Assembly: GCA_019456145.1 (NCBI GenBank)
Contig: VRUL01000049.1
Span: 1 to 34,274 of the forward strand
Direction: 5' to 3'
DNA: 34,274 bases
Origin: Planctomycetota bacterium
Lineage (GTDB): Bacteria > Planctomycetota > Phycisphaerae > Sedimentisphaerales > Anaerobacaceae
The number at the start of each line of letters is the position of its first letter. Position 1 is the first letter of the stretch. The position numbers and the translations under genes are program-made. This document shows, piece by piece, positions 7,851 to 14,795 of this stretch. The notes under the pieces are model-generated. The model did not search any database and was not told the DNA's origin. It saw only the letters and a program-made list of their open reading frames with translations.

Positions 7851-8519
7851 ATGAGAACCGAATCTGTGGGATATTGCCGTGTGAGCAGTATCGGACAAAA
7901 GAAAACCGGGGCCGGATTAGACCGGCAAGAAAAAGAAATTCGGGCCTACGCAAAACAGGCAGGATACAAAATCTCAAAAATGTATCTCGAATCATTCACC
8001 GGAACCGAAGTCGACCGGCCTGTCTTTGACGCAATGATAACCGACCTATTAGACAATGGCTGCCGTGTGATTATCGTTGAACGTCTCGACCGGCTTGCAA
8101 GGGACTTGTCCATTCAATTACAACTTACAGCCTTGCTTGCCGGTAAGGGTATCACTTTAATCTCTGCCGATACCGGACAGGATTGTACAAACCCATCCGA
8201 TCCGATGATAAAGGCAATGTGCCAAGTTGCCGGGGCTTTCGCCGAATTAGATAAAAACCTGTTGGTCAGGAAACTCAAGCGGGGCCGTCAAGCCAAAAAA
8301 GCAAAGACCGGCTCTTGCGAAGGCGCAAAGCCCTACGGTAAACTTCCCGGTGAAGCTGAAACGCTGGCCCGTATCAAGCAGCTATACCGAAAACCGCAAG
8401 GTGAACCACGGCGCGGCCCCTATCAAATCGCAAAGATACTCAATGCCGAAAAACGCCCGTCACGGTTTGGCCGGGGCTGGACGGGTGTTACTATCAAAGA
8501 TATAACGTCTCGTTTCTAA
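7851..8519 (+). CDS. Serine site-specific recombinase (resolvase/invertase family)
   Basis: ATG at 7851 is preceded by GGAGG at 7840-7844, fixing the start. The product is 222 residues. Y-C-R-V-S-S near the start carries the nucleophile Ser12 and Arg10, and E-R-L-D-R-L-A-R-D near residue 80 carries the conserved active-site Arg residues. The part after residue 150 (G-A-K-P-Y-G, then I-A-K-I-L-N and G-R-G-W-T) is the beginning of the recombinase domain of larger family members, but it stops there. It is therefore longer than classical resolvases (about 185) and far shorter than large serine integrases. It ends the operon just before a terminator. Likely used for excision, inversion or resolution of the element. 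Confidence 0.9.
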   Translation: MRTESVGYCRVSSIGQKKTGAGLDRQEKEIRAYAKQAGYKISKMYLESFTGTEVDRPVFDAMITDLLDNGCRVIIVERLDRLARDLSIQLQLTALLAGKGITLISADTGQDCTNPSDPMIKAMCQVAGAFAELDKNLLVRKLKRGRQAKKAKTGSCEGAKPYGKLPGEAETLARIKQLYRKPQGEPRRGPYQIAKILNAEKRPSRFGRGWTGVTIKDITSRF

Positions 8520-8529
8520 CGCCATTCAG

Positions 8530-8563
8530 GGCCGGGTTACTTTTGTTGGCCCGGCCTTGTTTT
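8530..8563 (+). terminator. Rho-independent terminator after the recombinase
   Basis: GGCCGGG (8530-8536) pairs with CCCGGCC (8550-8556) and is followed by TTGTTTTCTTT. It lies ten bases after the recombinase stop. The same hairpin, diverged, follows the recombinase remnant at 19534. Confidence 0.85.
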
Positions 8564-8586
8564 CTTTACTTGTCAAAAAATCCTCG
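8532..8586 (+). repeat. 55-bp flank shared with 19534-19588
   Basis: The stretch from inside the terminator stem to TCCTCG closely matches 19534-19588. The best-kept part is TTGTTTTCTT, then ACTTGTCAA, then AATCCTCG. Both copies lie directly downstream of a serine-recombinase 3' end. This marks a shared module end and may include a recombination site. Confidence 0.65.
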
Positions 8587-8707
8587 AATAGCTTGCATTG
8601 CGCCACGGTTACAAACAGATAACGCATCATCGGCAACAACCGCAAATATGTATGCCGATATATCTTTTGAAGATATGCAAAACGGTGTTACGGACTTGTA
8701 TCAGTAA
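8573..8707 (+). pseudogene. Possible 3' tail of a tyrosine recombinase gene
   Basis: An open frame reading into TAA at 8705-8707 ends with T-T-A-N-M-Y-A-D-I-S-F-E-D-M-Q-N-G-V, then a short tail ending Y-Q. The pattern T-T-x-x-Y-A-D, then a helix and a short tail, is how many phage-type integrases end, with the Tyr as the nucleophile. No start codon, catalytic Arg or His box lies upstream, because the recombinase terminator comes immediately before. It is best read as a fragment left by an insertion or deletion. The assignment is tentative because only about 25 residues carry signal. Confidence 0.35.
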
Positions 8708-8714
8708 GAATTAG

Positions 8715-8743
8715 GCCCGGGCTTAACGGTCTGGGCTTTTTTT
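8715..8743 (+). terminator. Rho-independent terminator
   Basis: GCCCGG (8716-8720 region) pairs with TCTGGGC (8730-8736), with one or two G-U pairs, and is followed by seven T. It sits just after the possible integrase tail, as expected if that tail once ended a gene. Confidence 0.75.
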
Positions 8744-9826
8744 GTTCAAGGGCTCTCCTATTTATTAGCCTTATTGCATTGGTAATAGCATGAAAGCTTA
8801 ACGAAGAAGGAATCCGACAAGAACAGGCGCCAAACGTATGCTCAATCCGATGTCAGCACTTCGTTCCGTTCTCGACTATCAAAGCACCAAAAATCAACAG
8901 CAAGCATCATGTGGAATTAGTCTCTAACCAGACCAGAACATTTCATATCTCTTACGAGATATGAACTTTTTCTCGTTTAAAACAGCGGCTGTCTGAAAAT
9001 CAGGTCTGTTTTTGACCTCCGGTCATAATAGCCAAAGATAAAGTTCATTTCTATCAAAACGCTTTTTTTCGCGATTCAACAAAAAAATTCTTAAAATCAA
9101 AATTTCTCATCAACATTTAGCCCCACTTCTACGGCTTAATGAATAAATAGCGATAAGATGCCAGATTCGAACATGCTCACGACCTGCTCGGTCTGTGATT
9201 GACAAAACTAAGTGGCCGTTTTTAAGGAGAATTGCCAATGCCTCGCATGCCAATCTTCTGTGAGAAGGGCCATCATGTGGCTTATAGCCTGTTTGTATTG
9301 GAAACGCCAATGGAAGCTTTAAACAGAAAGGGAAACGAATCATGTTAAATATATTTCCAAGATGAGAATCAGGCACTCTGGATCTGGCCGAAGCGGTAAG
9401 TAATCGATGGTTATGCAGCACAAGGCAGTGACTATCCCACCATTGAGGGTCAACGCCACCCAAGATGTTTACTGCTTATGCAATTGCCAGCTATGCGGAG
9501 GGGGGCTGGCAATTGCTCTTGGACAGTAATTCTACTGCCTGTAGAACATGCTGCTTCGTGCGGACTAATATAATCGAACGTTAAGAACGAATGAGCCGGA
9601 CCGGACAAATCTGGACTCTGCAAGCAGAGTAGCATTGCACTCAAAAACGAAGTCAAGCTTGTAGACCAGCAATGTGGCGTTCAATTGAAATACTGTGTCA
9701 GGGATTTCAAAAGCGTCGACTGAAGCTTGTTGAGAGACACTGTGTCAGTGGCCCTGGCAAATTTTATGCGGGGACTTATGTAAAAGTTATTTTGTGCATA
9801 CGGTATTTTTTGGGGGGGGTATCGTT
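8744..9826. other. Gene-free stretch of about 1.1 kb with one strong inverted repeat
   Basis: No frame here has a credible product or start. At 9480-9491 and 9505-9516 GCAATTGCCAGC is perfectly repeated in inverse, forming a 12-bp stem with a 13-base loop. ACTGTGTCAG occurs twice (near 9692 and 9740). The stretch is probably eroded element DNA between the recombinase module and the CheW-like gene. Confidence 0.5.
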
Positions 9827-10249
9827 ATGTTGGGAGTAGTTTTGCAAACAGATTGTCAAGTACAAACAGCTAAGAGCAAAGAGGGTAAATATATCGTCTT
9901 TACGTTTTTCGAAAAGAACCATGGTATGGAATTGGAAGTTGTCGGTTGGACAAAATTAAGGCAACAGCCGGGTAAACCTGATTATATCAAGGGGTGTGTT
10001 AATCCGTGGATGTGTGAAATACCCGTAATTGACCTTAAATTCTTGTATGGGAAAGGCAAAACAGAAATGACAGCCACAACATGTATTGTCATTCTCGAAC
10101 ATCCCGAGCCATACCAAAGTTATTTTGGGATAGTAGTCGGTGAGCTTTCAAATGTAATAAATATTGTAAGCGGTACAGAGAATAAAATGTCACCACTGCT
10201 GTTATCGGCAAAACGACACCTCTCGACCAATCCCACGATAAAAAACTGA
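9827..10249 (+). CDS. CheW-like protein, C-terminally shortened
   Basis: ATG at 9827 follows a run of eight G at 9812-9819, a suitable ribosome site, and gives about 140 residues. The order G-K-Y-I-V-F-T-F, then P-G-K-P-D-Y-I-K-G, then I-P-V-I-D-L-K, then T-C-I-V-I, then F-G-I-V-V-G-E-L-S-N-V-I-N-I is the CheW fold, the adaptor linking chemoreceptors to the CheA kinase. The last part of the fold (the I-x-G...L-L-D-I strand pair) is replaced by about 30 unrelated residues. No continuation was found in the other forward frames. No other chemotaxis gene is in the window, so this is an orphan, possibly damaged, scaffold protein. Confidence 0.65.
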   Translation: MLGVVLQTDCQVQTAKSKEGKYIVFTFFEKNHGMELEVVGWTKLRQQPGKPDYIKGCVNPWMCEIPVIDLKFLYGKGKTEMTATTCIVILEHPEPYQSYFGIVVGELSNVINIVSGTENKMSPLLLSAKRHLSTNPTIKN

Positions 10250-10433
10250 AGTCCGGTGTCATTGTTATGAATGAATATGGTGAAGACAGGTTTAGCAATA
10301 CGGCAATGGCAGGATTATCAATGCGCTAACGGTACTCTAACTACGACCTCTGCAACATTGACGGTGGATCTGCAAAGGGCAAGCGAAAAGTAAATCTTGC
10401 AACTTCAACGTTTATTGAAAGAAAGGAATTCTC

Positions 10434-10730
10434 ATGCACCGTGATCATGATATCTTTGTCAAAGCAATTCGAGACAAGAAAAAAGTCCTACTGACTTTTG
10501 TCAGCAACGAGCATGGCGGCACCGAAGACGGGCTATGCGGCCCCATTCTCTATAGTCCATCCTGTGTGGGAGACGATTCAGATTGCTATTACCTTTGGAA
10601 TTTCGAGATTGTAACCGGCAAAAACTTCTTAGGTTTGCCGCCATCTCAAATAGTGAGCATGGAATTAACCGAGGAGCCCTTTGATCCTGTTGAGTTCATC
10701 CCCTCGAGGAGAGAAATCAGCGATTCTTAG
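10434..10730 (+). CDS. Small conserved protein of unknown function
   Basis: 98 residues behind an AAAGGAA ribosome site. The text runs V-K-A-I-R-D-K-K-K-V-L-L-T-F, then C-G-P-I-L-Y-S-P-S, then Y-Y-L-W-N-F, then L-P-P-S-Q-I-V-S-M-E-x-T-E-E-P-F-D-P. That mix of short strands around a W-x-F core resembles small WYL-like beta proteins in many bacteria and archaea, whose role is unknown. The ending F-D-P-x-E-F is typical of that group. It is followed closely by the Cys-rich gene at 10777. Confidence 0.7.
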   Translation: MHRDHDIFVKAIRDKKKVLLTFVSNEHGGTEDGLCGPILYSPSCVGDDSDCYYLWNFEIVTGKNFLGLPPSQIVSMELTEEPFDPVEFIPSRREISDS

Positions 10731-10776
10731 TGTGGGAGTGGAACGAATTTGCCTAAAACTAAAAGGAAAAAATCCA

Positions 10777-10962
10777 GTGGAAAAAGTCTGTAAGAATTGT
10801 GAGTATTTTGTGCAAGCACGTTCTGGTGATAATAAGTATATTTGGGGCGATTGCATGAAAGCATCAAGTTCTAAAGAAGCAGATGGCAAGAAAAAAAGAG
10901 GTATATTTATGTGGGCCGATAAAACATGCAGTGATTTCAAGCCAAAGGAAGAGCAAAAGTAA
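10777..10962 (+). CDS. Small Cys-rich, probably metal-binding protein
   Basis: About 61 residues from GTG at 10777, which has AAGGA some nine bases upstream. Longer in-frame starts overlap the previous gene and add unlikely sequence. It has C-K-N-C-E-Y-F, W-G-D-C and W-A-D-K-T-C-S-D-F: four Cys spaced as in one zinc- or iron-binding knuckle, with a Lys-rich middle and tail. No family name is known to me. Confidence 0.6.
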   Translation: MEKVCKNCEYFVQARSGDNKYIWGDCMKASSSKEADGKKKRGIFMWADKTCSDFKPKEEQK

Positions 10963-11405
10963 GGTCAGCACTCAGCGGGGGGTGGTGATTGGAGCGAGAC
11001 GTGGGCCAATTTAGCTCAGATCAGAACCGATGGACAGCATAATGGTGATAATATAAGTGTACTATTAGTACTTTAATTGTCCTGTCAAGCCCTGTAATTG
11101 TGTCAGCAGCCTGCGCCGTGGCTTTTTATTATTGTGGTAGAGTCAATTTTTTGTCGAAAAGTTTCTTTTCTTGTACTTGCCCTGTAAGTTTTTTTATCAT
11201 TTTCTCGACTTGCTCAGGCTCTCTAAAACCTATGTTCAAGTGCCTAAAGAGCGTTTTTTTACAGGTAAACTCCCTCAACCAGACCATCGAAATAATAAAC
11301 TTTTTATTGATAGTAATCAACGTATCTTGTAAAATACTTTGAACTTCTAATAAAGTCTTTTTTGCTTTTTGGTTGATTTTGAAATCTTTATGGGAGTAGA
11401 ACTGG
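10963..11405. other. Intergenic region before the sigma factor gene
   Basis: About 440 bases with no credible gene on either strand. It must hold the promoter of the sigma/anti-sigma pair, but I cannot point to a clear -35/-10 pair. A sequence near 11003 (GGGCC...TTAGCTCAG) resembles the beginning of a tRNA but cannot be folded into one. Confidence 0.4.
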
Positions 11406-11960
11406 GTGGCTGAGGCAAACATACACCAAAAGTCTGATGCCCTGAGCAGCGTTGACCGCGTAGGGGAGGTTTTTGACGAATACGGGGATTTTATTCGCTC
11501 GATCATTCGTTTTCATATTAGGAATGAGGCAGAAGCTGAAGACTTGTTCCAAGACTTGTTTCTGTCTCTGATTGTAAAACCAATACCTGAAGAAGTTCAA
11601 AATGTAAAAGGGTTTCTGTATAAGATCATATACGATACAGTCAAAGATTCTTACCGTAGAATAGACCGTTATCAGGCAAGAATACGCAAGTATTCCAAGC
11701 GTAATTTACACATTGTCAAAAATCATCCAGAGAGCAGTCTGATAGATGTGGAGGAAACTAAAAAGATGTTTGATTTAATAAAGAGACATCTGCCCACGCA
11801 GGAGGCTTTGGCAGTAACGCTGAGGTACAGGGATGATTGTGATACCGGGGAAGTCGCGGAGATAATGGGCGTAAAACCGAGGTCTGTCAGTAGCTATGTT
11901 TCTACCGGATTGAAGAAAATTGGCCACGCTTTCGGTAAAAAAGCAAGGGAGCAATTATGA
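11406..11960 (+). CDS. ECF-type RNA polymerase sigma factor
   Basis: 184 residues from GTG at 11406, with GGGAG ten bases upstream. Region 2 lies around residues 25-60 (F-I-R-S-I-I-R-F, then E-A-E-D-L-F-Q-D-L-F-L), including the D-L-x-Q-D/E core-binding motif. Region 4 lies around 130-175 (L-P-T-Q-E-A-L-A-V-T-L-R-Y, then T-G-E-V-A-E-I-M-G-V, then S-V-S-S-Y-V-S-T-G-L-K-K-I), the helix-turn-helix that reads the -35 box. It overlaps the following gene by four bases, the usual sigma/anti-sigma arrangement. It probably switches on surface or secretion genes when released. Confidence 0.92.
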   Translation: MAEANIHQKSDALSSVDRVGEVFDEYGDFIRSIIRFHIRNEAEAEDLFQDLFLSLIVKPIPEEVQNVKGFLYKIIYDTVKDSYRRIDRYQARIRKYSKRNLHIVKNHPESSLIDVEETKKMFDLIKRHLPTQEALAVTLRYRDDCDTGEVAEIMGVKPRSVSSYVSTGLKKIGHAFGKKAREQL

Positions 11961-13648
11961 TATCTTTTGATCCTAATTCGATGTGTGAGCAAATTAAAGC
12001 CTACTATTATGAGTATCTCTTCGGTGAAACAAAAGAATGTGTTCCCACACAGATGCTTGGTCATATCGACAGATGCTCCTTTTGCCAGGCTGAGGTGGGT
12101 AGGCTTAAGGGTATACTGGCTGATGGCAAAGAGAATGTTGTCAGAAGCACCAGGGATACAACCACTGTTCTTACTACTAACTTGAGGTTTCATTTTGCCT
12201 ATCTGGGTGCCTTCGTGGATTGCAATACACTCAAGCTGTTTCTACCCGGTTTGGCTATCCCCGCCTTAGAGGTATCTGTCCCGACTCCTATTACCGTGCA
12301 TCTTGATAAATGTAAACAATGTGCGAAGGACCTTGAAACGGTTCGGCAGTTAAAACTCACCAATGAACAACTTAGCCGATTAGGGCAGCTTTTTGCAGAA
12401 AAGCGCGGCAAGTATAATATCAGTTGCCGGCAAGCCCATCCTGCTGTCCTGGCGGTCTTATCAATGGACTTTCGCGAAACCAAGAAAGAAGTTTTGAAAC
12501 ACGTCTGCACTTGTCCCTATTGTCGGAAGTTGTTGTATCAATACAGAGAAGCGTTTCGTAGTGAACATCTATCTAAGAAAAGAAAGCAAGAATTCCCATG
12601 CAACGAAGTTTCAGTAACTGATATTTTTGATTATGTTGTGCCATACGGCCTTGACCCGGCCAATGACCAATACGCAAAGTTCCGCGAGTCGCTTACTTTA
12701 CATGTAATGAATTGCCCGAGATGCCTGGATAAAATGCAGAAACTGCACGATACTGTGTATAGTATTTTGGAACGGCATGAATCCGGAATTGCTACATGCT
12801 ATAACATATGTGACTCTGGCCGAGATTCGACTGTGAGTAGTTCTGATGACCTGTATGAGGATTGGCCGATAGAAGTACAGGTGTTTGACAATTCCACTGA
12901 AACCGAAACCATAAAAACCAGAGACGCAAGCCCTGTAGAAGGCATTGCAGTACCCCTTGAGCCTGAACCGAAACGGAAACTATCATTCCTTAGGCCATTT
13001 ATCAAGCCGGCAGTGGCGGCAGCGGCAGTAATTTTAGCGGCTCTCTTCCTGTTCAATGCTCCCACTGCCAAAGCTGTCAACCTTCGCCAGATTAGCAAGG
13101 CTCTCGAAATGATCAAGAATGTCTGTATTACTACTTTTTACCAGGAAGAATCAAACAAGACTCAAGAAATATGGGTGTCTCAAGTGTTAAATATCAAGAT
13201 ACTAAAGACCAAGGCGGAATGCGTTCTATGGGATATCAAGGCCAAATCCCAAACAACAAGAGATTTGAACACAGGTTCAATTGCAACAATATCACTGAAC
13301 ACCGATGTTCTCTTAAAGATTAAGGAAACTATGGAAGGGTCGTTAGGTCTGTTGCGATTTAACAGTATGCGTGAAGCACCGGAAGGTGCTAAGTGGCTGC
13401 CGGATATTGAAACCACAATCCACAACACAGAGGTGTATGATTTAATATGGACTGAAAAATCTCTTATTGGCTCCATAATCCACAGAAAATGGCGAGTATA
13501 TACAGACACCGAGACGAAGCTGCCAAAAAGAATTGAGTGGTTGTTGAAACTGCCTGATGAAAAAGAGTATAAGCTCGAAACTATTACAACCGTTTCTTAT
13601 CCGACCACCGTTAAAGTGAAGGCCGTTATCAAAGAGGCTGGTTTTTAG
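11957..13648 (+). CDS. Membrane anti-sigma factor with four HxxxCxxC zinc fingers
   Basis: 563 residues, overlapping the sigma gene (ATGA). Four H-x3-C-x2-C motifs are visible: His36/Cys40/Cys43, His115/Cys119/Cys122, His182/Cys186/Cys189 and His249/Cys253/Cys256. Typical ZAS anti-sigma factors have one. A single membrane segment lies around residues 346-367 (A/V/L-rich, after K-P-A-V). The outer domain of about 190 residues starts with L-R-Q-I-S-K-A-L-E-M-I-K-N-V, a form seen in Planctomycete anti-sigma proteins. It should hold the ECF factor at the membrane until a signal outside triggers release. The four repeats suggest domain duplication. Confidence 0.85.
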   Translation: MISFDPNSMCEQIKAYYYEYLFGETKECVPTQMLGHIDRCSFCQAEVGRLKGILADGKENVVRSTRDTTTVLTTNLRFHFAYLGAFVDCNTLKLFLPGLAIPALEVSVPTPITVHLDKCKQCAKDLETVRQLKLTNEQLSRLGQLFAEKRGKYNISCRQAHPAVLAVLSMDFRETKKEVLKHVCTCPYCRKLLYQYREAFRSEHLSKKRKQEFPCNEVSVTDIFDYVVPYGLDPANDQYAKFRESLTLHVMNCPRCLDKMQKLHDTVYSILERHESGIATCYNICDSGRDSTVSSSDDLYEDWPIEVQVFDNSTETETIKTRDASPVEGIAVPLEPEPKRKLSFLRPFIKPAVAAAAVILAALFLFNAPTAKAVNLRQISKALEMIKNVCITTFYQEESNKTQEIWVSQVLNIKILKTKAECVLWDIKAKSQTTRDLNTGSIATISLNTDVLLKIKETMEGSLGLLRFNSMREAPEGAKWLPDIETTIHNTEVYDLIWTEKSLIGSIIHRKWRVYTDTETKLPKRIEWLLKLPDEKEYKLETITTVSYPTTVKVKAVIKEAGF

Positions 13649-14442
13649 TCATTTTTTTCGAGCAACCAAAGCGGTGAACCATTACGGTAGGTACCGTTGA
13701 CATCTTCCACCAGCAAATCATCTGCTTTAAGACGGCTTATGTGGCCATCTGCAAACCCTACATTAACGCTATTATTGAGGTGTCGCCCGTCTATGGCATC
13801 TCCCTCCTGTCCGGGGAATATATCTCTGTCTTGATTTATTGGCAGGCCCGGGACATAAAAAGAACCTTCTCTTCTTGTATTCTCAAAGGGCTGAAAAGGG
13901 GCATTTGTGGCCCCCTTCCAGCTTATCAAGCTGTATCCACTGTCTGTTATGAGTAATGTTTCGGCCGGACGCCGAATCTGATACAGGGCCAAAGGCACTC
14001 CCTCAAATTCGCTATCCCCAAAAGCAAGAGCATCCTTACAAACAGCTCGATTTACTCCGTAATTTCCACAAAGGACAAAGGATTCCCTTACATTTCTGGA
14101 TGGACACCAAAGAATAGTTCCCTTGCCGTAGTTTTGTCCTCCAATGCCCGATAAGGAATGGAACCACCACCAACCAAGTAAGTCACACGAAGCATCTCCA
14201 GGATAACCACCCGGAGGAATGACTATGCCGAACTCTGAATTATCGAAACCATAGGGAAAGGTCTCGTTATCCTGGGCGTATGTTGTCAGGGCCAGGGACA
14301 ACTGCTTCAAATTTGAACCGCACACCACTGCCCTGGCTTGTTCCCTTGCCGTGTGCGATATTGGTATGAGGATACCCATAAGAACCGCGATAATCGCGAT
14401 AACGACAAGCAGCTCAACGAGTGTAAAACCCATACCTCTCAT
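13645..14442 (-). CDS. DUF1559-type pseudopilin (prepilin-type N-terminus)
   Basis: 265 residues. The start M-R-G-M-G-F-T-L-V-E-L-L-V-V-I-A-I-I is a type IV prepilin leader: cleavage by PilD after Gly5, Phe at +1 and Glu at +5, then a hydrophobic stalk. Near the end H-L-N-N-S-V-N-V-G-F-A-D-G-H is the H-x9-D-G motif of the large Planctomycete DUF1559 group. These are thought to be type II secretion-like pseudopilins or surface fibre proteins. Its 3' end overlaps the convergent anti-sigma gene end by four bases. It lies downstream of the C39-like and dockerin genes on the same strand, separated by 350 bases with a terminator-like hairpin. Confidence 0.92.
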   Translation of the reverse strand: MRGMGFTLVELLVVIAIIAVLMGILIPISHTAREQARAVVCGSNLKQLSLALTTYAQDNETFPYGFDNSEFGIVIPPGGYPGDASCDLLGWWWFHSLSGIGGQNYGKGTILWCPSRNVRESFVLCGNYGVNRAVCKDALAFGDSEFEGVPLALYQIRRPAETLLITDSGYSLISWKGATNAPFQPFENTRREGSFYVPGLPINQDRDIFPGQEGDAIDGRHLNNSVNVGFADGHISRLKADDLLVEDVNGTYRNGSPLWLLEKND

Positions 14443-14663
14443 ATCTGCATTATTTTACCAGGACTTATAAGAAAGTAAAAGCAGGAATAGTATATCAAGA
14501 TTGCGTTATTTGCATTTTAGACGTATCTAAAAGGGCCTTTTTTGGCATTTTACAGGCCATAAATAGGTGAAAAATCAATATCCCAAAAAAAAAATAAAAA
14601 AAGTTTCTATTTTTTTATCAACATCGCAACGATTTGCTTCGGCAAGTAGTATGATGGGTTAGT

Positions 14664-14713
14664 GGTCCTCCGCCTCGCCGGGGGGATTCTTGTGAATTCA
14701 GCAAAGGAGGACC
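14664..14713. other. Intergenic hairpin GGTCCTCC/GGAGGACC
   Basis: GGTCCTCC (14664-14671) pairs perfectly with GGAGGACC (14706-14713) across a 34-base loop containing GAATTC. It lies in the 14443-14795 gap upstream of the pseudopilin, next to A/T-rich runs at 14587-14620. On the minus strand it could be part of the pseudopilin leader. No coding sequence was found in the gap. Confidence 0.4.
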
Positions 14714-14747
14714 TGCCAGAAGAACAAAACTAACTCCTCCTCAATAG

Positions 14748-14776
14748 GGCGGCCGGAACTGTAGTTTTCGGCCGCC
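14748..14776 (-). terminator. Probable terminator of the C39-like gene
   Basis: GGCGGCCG (14748-14755) and CGGCCGCC (14769-14776) form an 8-bp GC-rich stem about 20 bases after the stop of the minus-strand C39-like gene. The following minus-strand sequence is only mildly T-rich, so termination may be partial. Confidence 0.55.
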
Positions 14777-14795
14777 TGATTTATTTGGAATATCA

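Noticed and set aside
9150..9200. A GTTCGAATC T-loop-like sequence on the minus strand
   Set aside because: The flanking bases do not form a T-stem (only three of five pairs), and no anticodon or acceptor arm can be built around it.
11003..11060. GGGCC...TTAGCTCAG followed by GGACAGCATAATGG, resembling a tRNA 5' half
   Set aside because: The D-stem partner is missing, spacing is off by at least one base, and no T-arm follows. It could be a very old tRNA scar but cannot be supported.
11100..11342. An 80-codon plus-strand frame before the sigma gene
   Set aside because: T-rich, hydrophobic by composition, no ribosome site; the opposite frame is equally unconvincing.
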